DNA of 64,000 nt from Micromonospora sp. HM5-17 (lineage in GTDB: Bacteria > Actinomycetota > Actinomycetes > Mycobacteriales > Micromonosporaceae), in assembly GCF_003762835.1 (NCBI RefSeq), contig NZ_RJWA01000003.1:1-64000 (forward strand). Direction: 5' to 3'. The notes beneath the pieces were generated by a model that saw nothing but the letters and a program-made list of their open reading frames with translations, made no database searches and was not told the DNA's origin. Position 1 is the first letter of the stretch, and each line of letters begins with the position of its first letter. Both the position numbers and the translations under genes were made by a program. Below, one piece after another: positions 42,789 to 48,787 of this stretch.

Positions 42789-43336
42789 CCGCCGCAGCCG
42801 GGGTGAACCAGGCTTTGATCTTCTATCACTTCGGTAGCGTCGACGATCTGCTGGCCGTCGCCTGCACGACCAGTACCGCCGCCCGGGTGCGGCACTACGC
42901 GCCCCGGTTCGCCGAGGTACGGACACTGCGTGAACTGCTCGACGTCGGTCGGGACCTGCACGACCACGAGAAGGAGCTCGGCCACGTCTCGGTCCTCGCC
43001 CAGCTGCTCGCCGGAGCCCAGCAGGACGCGCGTCTCGCCGCGCCGGTCGCCGCCGCGCTGCGGCTTTGGACCAACGAGATCGAGTCGGTACTGCGGCGGG
43101 TGCTGGCCGGCTCGCCGTTCGGGGAGATCGCCGACATCGGCGGCCTGGCCAGGGCGCTCTCCGCCGCCTTCATCGGGCTCGAACTCTACGAGGGAGTGGA
43201 CGGCGACGGCGCCAGCCAGGCGATCGCCGCTCTCGAACAGCTCGCCGTCCTCGCCGACGCCGTCGACAGCCTCGGCCCGGTGCCCCGACGCGCGGTACAG
43301 GCCGCCATCAACCGAGTCGCCGCTCGCCGGTCCTGA
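42683..43336 (+). CDS. TetR-family transcriptional repressor of the 40.4-43.3 kb operon
   Basis: A 217-residue regulator. The N-terminal TetR helix-turn-helix has ALAAIRQHGIAGVSARTIAA and AAGVNQALIFYHFGSVDDLL. The C-terminal all-helical ligand domain is diverse and its ligand unknown. Start: ATG 42683 with GAGGAGAGGG upstream, inside the end of the previous gene. The protein begins with a duplicated ETKQRL-ETKQRL from an 18-bp tandem repeat. As the last gene of the operon it probably represses its own promoter through the two matched palindromes at 40335-40401. The hairpin at 43345-43367 terminates the operon. Confidence 0.88.
   Translation: MSETKQRLETKQRLVDGALAAIRQHGIAGVSARTIAAAAGVNQALIFYHFGSVDDLLAVACTTSTAARVRHYAPRFAEVRTLRELLDVGRDLHDHEKELGHVSVLAQLLAGAQQDARLAAPVAAALRLWTNEIESVLRRVLAGSPFGEIADIGGLARALSAAFIGLELYEGVDGDGASQAIAALEQLAVLADAVDSLGPVPRRAVQAAINRVAARRS
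42689..42724 (+). repeat. 18-bp in-frame tandem duplication in the TetR gene
   Basis: GAGACCAAGCAGCGACTC followed directly by GAGACCAAGCAGCGGCTC (one mismatch), encoding ETKQRL twice at residues 3-14, just before the DNA-binding domain. Confidence 0.85.
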
Positions 43337-43344
43337 CCGTCGGC

Positions 43345-43367
43345 GAGCCGGCCCAGATCGCCGGCTC
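43345..43367. terminator. Terminator between the TetR gene and the convergent zinc-ribbon gene
   Basis: GAGCCGGC (43345-43352) pairs perfectly with GCCGGCTC (43360-43367), loop of 7, 8 bases after the TetR stop. Confidence 0.7.
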
Positions 43368-43377
43368 TTCCCGGTGG

Positions 43378-45351
43378 TCACTCGGCGGCCCGGCGCCGGC
43401 GGCGGCACGGGTCGAACCGGGCGAGGACCGGCTCGCCGGGATGCCGGGCGCCGAGCCGCCGCAGGTGATCGACGGGATCGGGGGTATCGGTCGGCGGCAC
43501 CGGCTGTTGCGGCACCCGGAGCGAACGGTCCGGTTCCGGCGGTACGGTCGCCAGCAGCGCCGGCCCCAGATACTTGAGGCAGTGGTCGATCGCCTCGGGC
43601 AGACTCCGCCAGAGCGGGGCACGGGCCGGGCCGAGCGGCGCGTCCGGATCGACGACCTCGACCTGCCAGCGCACCCCCTGGACCAGCCGGGGATCACCGG
43701 CGTTGCGCCGATGATCGGCGATGGTGACCTCAGCCGCCAGGCCGAGGCCGTGGGCGAGCCGGACGACGTCGGCCAGCGGTGGGGCATCCCGGGCGACGGC
43801 GGCGACGACGACACGCCCGGCGGGCCGGCCCCGGCCGACCGAGGCCAGGTACGCGGCGAGCGCCCCGCTATCCGATCCGACCGCGGCGGGGCCGCCGTCC
43901 GATCGGCGGCCAGCCTGTTTTTCAGTGGGCCCGCCGTCCGCGGTGCCGGGGTCGGGGCGGCGGTCGAGCGTCACGAGGCCGTCCAGCAGGTCCTGGGGGA
44001 GGACGTGCCCGGTCTCCGGGTCGACCAGCTCGTCGGGGCGTACCCCGAACACGCCGGCCCAGGCGCGGAGCCGGTGTCGCTCGGCGAGCTGGACCACCGG
44101 CTGGCCGGCGGGCTGGGTGGCGACCACCGCCGTCGGCCCGGGGTCGTCGTCCATCCGCCAGTTGAGGTGCACGACCCGGCCGGCGAGGTCGGTGACGGTG
44201 AGCACCAGGCCCCGGTAGATCCGGCCGGTCCCGCCGCAGCCGGGGCAGGCGAGCGGCCACCCGCCGCCACCGCCGCCGCAGGCGGCGCAGTCGAGACAGG
44301 GGATCGGGTCACCGAACCAGCTCGGTGTTGGTGGCTCCCAGGCGCGGAGCAGCGGTACGCCGGGCCGGCGGGCGACCTGTCCGGTGTCGAGGGTGCGCAG
44401 GTGAAGGTCAGGGTGCCCGGCGCGCAGCCGGGTGTGCCACCAGCGCCCGTCCCGCCAGATCGCCTGGGCGCCGCCACCCGCGCGGCCGTCGTTCGCCGTG
44501 CGGTCGTCGTCCCCAGTGCGGTCGGCGTGCGCCGTGTCGCCAGCCGAGTCGCCGGCCAGGCAGTCGCGGATGACGCGCCGTTCGAGCTGGTCGAGGTCGG
44601 TGGGCTCGGCGTCGATCGGCGCGGGTTCGGGTGGCCGGGGGCGGAGGAAGCGCGCCGGGGCGGTACGGCACCGGTTCGCGAAGTCGTGGAAGGCGTCCGC
44701 GACGGTGGTGTGCCGGACCGCGGTCGGCAGATCCGGATGCGCACCGTGCGGCCGGTCCGGCACCGCCGCGCCGCTGGTCTCGAAGCGAATGTCCCAGGTC
44801 AGCTCGGTCGCGGTGGTGCCGCGAGCCTCGACGACCAGGTCGAGGCAGAGCCGTTCGGCGAGCCGACACAGCCGGTCGAGGCAGTTGACCGGCCGGGCGA
44901 CGGTGGCGCGACCCAGGAAGACCAGCCAGGGCGCGTACGACCGGGTGGCCAGCGCGGTCGCCTCGATCCGGTGCCGGTCGGCCAGGGGCAGCTCCGGCTG
45001 CCAGTCGTACGGCAGGGGCACGCTGAGCTCGCCGTCCGGGTCGGGCGGCCGTTCCGGGGTGAAGACCTCGCGTAGCGTCTCCGGCGCCGCGCCAACCCGG
45101 GCGGCCAGGTCGGTCAGGATCGGACCGAGCGCGATCCGCCACCCACCGCCGGGTACGACGGTGGGCGGCACCGACCCGGGCACGATGTTCGCCGAGGCGA
45201 CCGCCCCGGTGTCGAGGTTGGCGACGGTCAGCACCAGTTGGGCGCGGCGTCGGCCGTACCCGTGGCACTCCCGGCACGCGGCGGCGAAGGTCGTACCGGA
45301 GCAGCGGGCGCAGGTGACGGTGGGCGCGACCAGGCGCGGGTCAGTCGGCAT
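43378..45351 (-). CDS. Large hypothetical protein with two DnaJ-like zinc-ribbon (CxxC) modules
   Basis: A 657-residue cytoplasmic protein that I do not recognise. Two zinc-binding modules are visible. The N-terminal one is CARCSGTTFAAACRECHGYG (Cys14, 17, 26, 29), resembling the CxxCxGxG repeats of DnaJ. A central one is PCLDCAACGGGGGGWPLACP followed by GCGGTGRIYRG. The regions after each (RRAQLVLTVANLDTG and YRGLVLTVTDLAGRVVHLNW) look alike, suggesting two related halves, each starting with a ribbon. A low-complexity Asp/Arg/Gly stretch lies between. Start: ATG 45351, overlapping the previous gene by 11 bases; last gene of a three-gene operon with a DivIVA-domain protein. It may be a scaffold or chaperone-like factor, but that is speculation. 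Confidence 0.7.
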   Translation of the reverse strand: MPTDPRLVAPTVTCARCSGTTFAAACRECHGYGRRRAQLVLTVANLDTGAVASANIVPGSVPPTVVPGGGWRIALGPILTDLAARVGAAPETLREVFTPERPPDPDGELSVPLPYDWQPELPLADRHRIEATALATRSYAPWLVFLGRATVARPVNCLDRLCRLAERLCLDLVVEARGTTATELTWDIRFETSGAAVPDRPHGAHPDLPTAVRHTTVADAFHDFANRCRTAPARFLRPRPPEPAPIDAEPTDLDQLERRVIRDCLAGDSAGDTAHADRTGDDDRTANDGRAGGGAQAIWRDGRWWHTRLRAGHPDLHLRTLDTGQVARRPGVPLLRAWEPPTPSWFGDPIPCLDCAACGGGGGGWPLACPGCGGTGRIYRGLVLTVTDLAGRVVHLNWRMDDDPGPTAVVATQPAGQPVVQLAERHRLRAWAGVFGVRPDELVDPETGHVLPQDLLDGLVTLDRRPDPGTADGGPTEKQAGRRSDGGPAAVGSDSGALAAYLASVGRGRPAGRVVVAAVARDAPPLADVVRLAHGLGLAAEVTIADHRRNAGDPRLVQGVRWQVEVVDPDAPLGPARAPLWRSLPEAIDHCLKYLGPALLATVPPEPDRSLRVPQQPVPPTDTPDPVDHLRRLGARHPGEPVLARFDPCRRRRRAAE

Positions 45352-45652
45352 CGTCCGCCGTCACCGTGTCGTCGGTCGCCGCGTCGGCGAATACGTCGCC
45401 GGGCGCGCTGGTCCGGAAGCAGGCGCCGAGGTGGTCGGCGGACAACGGGCAGCGCCGACCACCGTCGAGCCGGCGGTCGCAGAAGACCCGATGCTGGCTG
45501 AGCTGGTTGTCCTCCGCGGAGACGGTCGTCTCGCCGGCCGACAGCTCGGGCAGGAAGTGCAGCGACCGGGTGAGGTTGCGGGCCAGCGAGCGCGCCGAGT
45601 CGAGGTCGCGGCTGGTCACGGTCAGGTGGATGACGTACCGCTGGCGGGTCAT
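45341..45652 (-). CDS. Small Cys/His-containing hypothetical protein
   Basis: A 103-residue protein of unknown function. The N-terminal half alternates hydrophobic and charged residues like a small sheet-helix domain (RYVIHLTVTSRDLDSARSLA). The C-terminal half has a possible metal site, HRVFCDRRLDGGRRCPLSAD HLGAC (C-x9-C-x5-H-x3-C), then an acidic tail. Start: ATG 45652, overlapping the DivIVA-domain gene stop as ATGA. Its stop overlaps the start of the zinc-ribbon gene. The tight coupling implies the three products work together. Confidence 0.7.
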   Translation of the reverse strand: MTRQRYVIHLTVTSRDLDSARSLARNLTRSLHFLPELSAGETTVSAEDNQLSQHRVFCDRRLDGGRRCPLSADHLGACFRTSAPGDVFADAATDDTVTADDAD

Positions 45653-45981
45653 GCCATCATCCGGGAGCCGACCTGGGACTGCCAGTCGCGCAGCGCGTTC
45701 TTGATCCGTACGTTCTCGTCATGCGTACGCGCCAGCTCGGCGCGCAGCGCCACCAGCTCGTTGGCGACCTGGTTGAGGAAGGCCCGTACCTCGGCCGGGT
45801 CGAGCCCGCGTCGAGCGAGGTTGAACTGCCGGTGGCGTACCTGGGCCCCGCTGATCGGCGGGCGGGCCGCCGACCAGTAGTAGCCGGCGCTCGCGTTCGG
45901 CCGGCGGATCGGGACCGCGCGGATCGGGACCGCGCGGGCCGGCGGTGGGCTGACCCGGAAGAGTCTGAGCAGTCTGCGCAT
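45649..45981 (-). CDS. DivIVA-domain protein
   Basis: A 110-residue protein. A basic Arg/Pro-rich head with a repeated RAVPI (from a 15-bp tandem repeat, 45907-45937) precedes a DivIVA-type coiled-coil. That coiled-coil has the N-terminal lipid-sensing signature region VRHRQFNLARRGLDPAEVRA, followed by FLNQVANELVALRAELARTH. DivIVA proteins bind curved membrane and recruit partners to poles or septa. This is much shorter than the essential actinobacterial Wag31 (about 260-300 residues) and is not in the ftsZ cluster, so it is likely a specialised recruiter. Start: ATG 45981 with GGAAGGTG 8 bases upstream. First gene of the operon, read from the promoter at 46200-46228. Confidence 0.8.
   Translation of the reverse strand: MRRLLRLFRVSPPPARAVPIRAVPIRRPNASAGYYWSAARPPISGAQVRHRQFNLARRGLDPAEVRAFLNQVANELVALRAELARTHDENVRIKNALRDWQSQVGSRMMA
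45907..45937. repeat. 15-bp tandem repeat in the DivIVA-domain gene
   Basis: CGGATCGGGACCGCG occurs twice in direct succession, giving the RAVPIRAVPIR stretch in the protein. Confidence 0.8.
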
Positions 45982-46173
45982 GGGAGAGCACCTTCCGACG
46001 AGGTTGATGGGCGGTCCGGCGCTCGTCCGGGGGGTACGCGAGCCGGACCGCCCGCCCTGCGATCGCAGCCTGGCGGCGGGTACGACCACAGGGCTGCCTG
46101 CGAGCGGCCGGGACGGGCGACCCCCTTTCACCGCATGTTGCCCGCCCCGACCGGGGGATCGAGCCCTCCCAGC

Positions 46174-46190
46174 TGCCACACGAGGAGTGC
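46174..46190 (+). repeat. 17-bp direct repeat, copy 1
   Basis: TGCCACACGAGGAGTGC, identical to the copy at 46281-46297, in the divergent region between the DivIVA-domain operon and the GntR gene. It lies just downstream of the predicted minus-strand -10 box, in a good position for an operator. Confidence 0.8.
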
Positions 46191-46199
46191 TCTCGCTCC

Positions 46200-46228
46200 A
46201 ACTTAGGCATTGAAGCCAAGGAAGACAA
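46200..46228 (-). promoter_or_regulatory. Promoter of the DivIVA-domain operon
   Basis: On the minus strand: TTGTCT (46223-46228), 17-base spacer, TAAGTT (46200-46205). The leader to the ATG at 45981 would be about 210 bases. Confidence 0.55.
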
Positions 46229-46280
46229 GAGAGATGGCTTTTTCTTGTCAATGTTCCTGCTGCCGTGATCGAATCGGAGG

Positions 46281-46297
46281 TGCCACACGAGGAGTGC
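46281..46297 (+). repeat. 17-bp direct repeat, copy 2, containing the gntR ribosome site
   Basis: Identical to copy 1 (46174-46190). Its GAGGAG is the ribosome site of the GntR gene at 46299. The rest of the 45982-46298 spacer is partly AT-rich, with a possible plus-strand -35 TTGTCA at 46245-46250. Confidence 0.8.
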
Positions 46298-46298
46298 C

Positions 46299-46544
46299 AT
46301 GCCAGCGACCCCGGACTACATCCGGATCTCTGACGAGATCATTTCTGCCGTCAGAGCCGGGAAGTACAAGCCAGGCGACAAGCTGCCGTCGATTGCCGAG
46401 CTGTGTCAGGAGTACAACGTCAGCTCGTCCACCATCCAGCTCGTCTTCGTTCGGTTGGAGGCGATCGAGGCCATCAGGCGACACCAGGGCAAGGGCGTCT
46501 TCATCACCGACCCGTCAACCTGGCTGCGTAAGCCTGGGACGTAG
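46299..46544 (+). CDS. Minimal GntR-type DNA-binding protein
   Basis: An 81-residue winged helix of the GntR superfamily: YIRISDEIISAVRAGKYKPG, DKLPSIAELCQEYNVSSSTI and IRRHQGKGVFITDPS are the usual GntR helix-turn-helix and wing. There is no C-terminal effector or oligomerisation domain (FadR, UTRA and similar domains are absent), so it is either a stand-alone binder or a truncated regulator; it resembles the short YtrA-type only in lacking a large domain. Start: ATG 46299 with GAGGAG. It may act on the identical 17-bp repeats that flank its promoter region. A hairpin follows at 46589-46622. Confidence 0.8.
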   Translation: MPATPDYIRISDEIISAVRAGKYKPGDKLPSIAELCQEYNVSSSTIQLVFVRLEAIEAIRRHQGKGVFITDPSTWLRKPGT

Positions 46545-46588
46545 GGATGGGTGCCGGGACGTCGGTCCGCGAGCTGAACCCGCAGCAT

Positions 46589-46622
46589 CATCAGGCAACC
46601 CACCGGCGCGCCCTGCCTGATG
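46589..46622 (+). terminator. Probable terminator after the gntR gene
   Basis: CATCAGGC (46589-46596) pairs with GCCTGATG (46615-46622) across an 18-base loop. The remaining 170 bases up to 46793 hold a possible -10 TAGTGT (46697-46702) and otherwise nothing clear. Confidence 0.5.
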
Positions 46623-46793
46623 CCGTGAACGCCGGCCGGTGGCGTGGCGCTGGCGCGCCCGGACTCCGTCCGCTACATCGAGGACAGTGCGTTCGATAGT
46701 GTTCTCTCGGTTACGCGGATCGAGGCTCAGCGGCTTTCTGGTTCTGACTGCTCGCGTCGCTTACCGCTTGGCCGCGATCTGGGGGAGGACGGC

Positions 46794-47057
46794 GTGGCGA
46801 GTATCGAGGAGCTGAAAGCAACCGTCAGGGACGGTACCCAGGCCGTAGAGAGTGGCCTCCAAATTTTGGAAGGAGCCGCTGCCGAAGTGGCCGAGACCAG
46901 TGCTCTCGCCGCGCAGACGCTGCACAACAGCCAGCATCCGGAAATAGTGAAGGCTCTTGCGAGCCTCGCCGCGGCTGAACGCGAGGCCAAGTTGACCCTC
47001 CGCCGGTTTGCTGCCGCGAAGGAGCGTGCCGATACCTATCTGGCTCGACTCGGATGA
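46794..47057 (+). CDS. Small helical protein, first of a three-gene unit
   Basis: An 87-residue protein with no recognised domain. It is almost wholly alpha-helical and Ala/Glu/Leu-rich (EELKATVRDGTQAVESGLQI, ASLAAAEREAKLTLRRFAAA), like a coiled-coil or WXG100-sized helical hairpin but without a WXG motif. Start: GTG 46794 with GGGGGAGGA upstream. Its stop overlaps the next gene as ATGA. Codon choice is less G/C-biased at third positions than the neighbours at 43-45 kb. Similar small helical proteins occur in actinobacterial secretion and polymorphic-toxin neighbourhoods, but I cannot assign a function. Confidence 0.65.
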   Translation: MASIEELKATVRDGTQAVESGLQILEGAAAEVAETSALAAQTLHNSQHPEIVKALASLAAAEREAKLTLRRFAAAKERADTYLARLG

Positions 47058-47722
47058 CGGTCAGCGTCGGCGAGGTGGTCGCCCAACTGATCGCTGTGGA
47101 CACTCGTCTCGCGGCGGCGGTCGTCACCATCGGCCGCGCGCAGGTTGATGCGGATCGTGGGCACGCCAGATACAAGGAGGCCGGCCAAGGCGGTGGCCGG
47201 TCCGAGATCCAGCAAGCGATCGCGGAGGCTCGTACCGCCAGTGAGAAGTCGGCCAAGGTGGCGCGTCTGATCGACGATGCCCGTCGGCACCTCGCCAACT
47301 ACGTCAACGTCATCGCGCCGGGTGCGATGCCGGCCGACGTGTCGCGGCCCGAAGCCATGCCCGATGGTGAACGTCTCGTGACCGAGACGGAGCGGCGGGC
47401 GAGGAAGGCCGAAGCCTTCCTGAGGAGGGAGATCAAGAAGGCTGCGGACCGCGAGGACGCACTCAAACAGGGCGAGGAGGCCGTCACCACGGGCGTCAAG
47501 GGCCTGCTGGAGATGATTCGAGACCAGCGGGGACCAACGCAGACCACCACGGCGACGCCAAGAAGTCACAGCCAGCCGGTTGAACGGTTGCAGGCGGAGC
47601 ACCCGGTCACGGCGGTTGTCGTGGCGATCGGTGCGGGAGTCGTTGGCGTCAAGGGAACGCTGAACATGATCAGGAGAAGGCGGGAGAGGAAGCTGCATGG
47701 AGATCAAGCCGGAGATGGTTGA
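47054..47722 (+). CDS. Helical protein with C-terminal hydrophobic tail, second of a three-gene unit
   Basis: A 222-residue protein of unknown function. The first 100 residues are long helices (VSVGEVVAQLIAVDTRLAAA, RSEIQQAIAEARTASEKSAK). A Lys/Glu-rich helix follows (RRARKAEAFLRREIKKAADR), and near the end a hydrophobic stretch VTAVVVAIGAGVVGVKGTL sits before RRRRERK, which could be a membrane-anchoring tail with the basic end in the cytoplasm. Start ATG 47054 is coupled to the upstream gene by ATGA; it overlaps the downstream gene by 26 bases. The helical content and pairing with the 87-residue protein suggest a complex. Confidence 0.65.
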   Translation: MTVSVGEVVAQLIAVDTRLAAAVVTIGRAQVDADRGHARYKEAGQGGGRSEIQQAIAEARTASEKSAKVARLIDDARRHLANYVNVIAPGAMPADVSRPEAMPDGERLVTETERRARKAEAFLRREIKKAADREDALKQGEEAVTTGVKGLLEMIRDQRGPTQTTTATPRSHSQPVERLQAEHPVTAVVVAIGAGVVGVKGTLNMIRRRRERKLHGDQAGDG

Positions 47723-48125
47723 TTACCTCCGTACCATGATCAAAGGTGATCTTGACGCGAACAGCCGCATCGAGGCTCAGCTGGATGAGAAGGGCTGGGA
47801 TGACTTTCCCAAGCTACTCGGCGCGGTGTTCTTCCTGGCTGTCGACCGCCAGTTCGGTGACGACGCGAGCGCGGCTGAGATCGTGCAGTTCGTTGCTGAG
47901 ATGCGTGCCAAGGCTCCAGTTGATCCGGCCGTTATCGACGCGAACGCTGCTGAGACCCTGATCAAGTCAGCTCTTGATCCGGCGCTGGACCATGACGTCG
48001 AGTCGGAGATGATTGGTCGCATCCAGACGCTGACCATCATGCACGTGCTCGGTGCGGAGGACGTGTCTGACGACGACCTTGACGATGTCCTGGAGGAGGC
48101 CGTCCAGCTCGTGGGCCGCCTGTAG
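47697..48125 (+). CDS. Acidic helical protein, third of a three-gene unit
   Basis: A 142-residue acidic protein of unknown function, predicted mainly helical (MVDYLRTMIKGDLDANSRIE, LGAVFFLAVDRQFGDDASAA, VEEAVQLVGRL-like end). Many Asp/Glu residues in the C-terminal part (EDVSDDDLDDVLEEAVQLV). Start: ATG 47697 with GAGAGGAAG, inside the previous gene. Codon use includes many GCT, GTT and GAT, unlike the core genes here. The size and acidity would fit an immunity or adaptor protein, but I see no direct evidence. Inverted repeat ATGTGCGC/GCGCACAT (48139-48182) follows and may end the unit. Confidence 0.65.
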   Translation: MEIKPEMVDYLRTMIKGDLDANSRIEAQLDEKGWDDFPKLLGAVFFLAVDRQFGDDASAAEIVQFVAEMRAKAPVDPAVIDANAAETLIKSALDPALDHDVESEMIGRIQTLTIMHVLGAEDVSDDDLDDVLEEAVQLVGRL

Positions 48126-48138
48126 GAGACGCCTGCTG

Positions 48139-48182
48139 ATGTGCGCGGGTCGACGCCGTGCGGCGCGTAATCCTGCGCACAT
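48139..48182 (+). terminator. Possible terminator after the three-gene helical-protein unit
   Basis: ATGTGCGC (48139-48146) and GCGCACAT (48175-48182) form an 8-bp stem with a 28-base, partly structured loop. A long loop makes this uncertain. Nothing else is clear before the gene at 48281. Confidence 0.35.
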
Positions 48183-48280
48183 GATGGGCTTGCGCGTCGC
48201 GCCGCTGTAGGGCCGCGAGCGTTCCCCCTGGCCACGCGCACTCCAATATTGGACGCCGTTGGCGGACACCAGAGGTTGCG

Positions 48281-48787
48281 ATGCCCGTCGATAATGGCCC
48301 GGTGACCGTGCGTGGTGGCAAATGGTGGCTGGTGGGCGTCGCCGGTGGCGTGATCTCGGCCGGGATAGGCGTCCTGTTTCTCAGGGCCGGGTTGGAGGAC
48401 GCTGATCGGTGGGCCGGTGTGTTCGGGGCGTTCTTGAACCTCGCGGGTTTGGGAGTGGCCATCTACAGCGCGCTGTGGACCCGCCGGGCGGTCACCGGAT
48501 CGGCACCGTCTATTGGGGGCGAGGTAACCAACACAATCCGGGGCGGGCGGCTCGCCGGCCCGGTGGTGCAGGCCCGCGACGTGGAGCAGGTGAATACCGG
48601 CCCGGCTGCCGCGCCGGATGCGGCAACCCGGACGGCGAGCGCCGAGCCGGGATCGGTGTCGAACCGGATCGAGGGTGGACAGTTCCACAACCTGGTGATC
48701 CAGGGCCGCGACGTGCGCGGGTTGCACCTGCCGGCAGCCGGACAGGCCGGTGAACGGTTGGGCACCAGGAAAAGGAGTAGATGTTGA
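48281..48787 (+). CDS. Two-helix membrane protein with two amyloid-like signalling motifs, partner of the NLR-like ATPase
   Basis: A 168-residue protein. Two membrane helices at about 15-34 (WWLVGVAGGVISAGIGVLFL) and 44-66 (FGAFLNLAGLGVAIYSALW) are followed by a flexible soluble tail. The tail carries two copies of one motif: NTIRGGRLAGPVVQARDV (84-101) and NRIEGGQFHNLVIQGRDV (128-145). A third copy opens the next protein. The pattern N-x-I-x-x-G-x(5)-V-[VI]-Q-x-R-D-[VI] resembles the RHIM-like class of bacterial NLR-associated amyloid motifs, where a motif on the sensor seeds a matching motif on an effector. By inference this protein would be the membrane-acting effector. Start: ATG 48281 (GTG 48302 also possible). 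Its TGA overlaps the next gene (TGATG). Confidence 0.75.
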   Translation: MPVDNGPVTVRGGKWWLVGVAGGVISAGIGVLFLRAGLEDADRWAGVFGAFLNLAGLGVAIYSALWTRRAVTGSAPSIGGEVTNTIRGGRLAGPVVQARDVEQVNTGPAAAPDAATRTASAEPGSVSNRIEGGQFHNLVIQGRDVRGLHLPAAGQAGERLGTRKRSRC

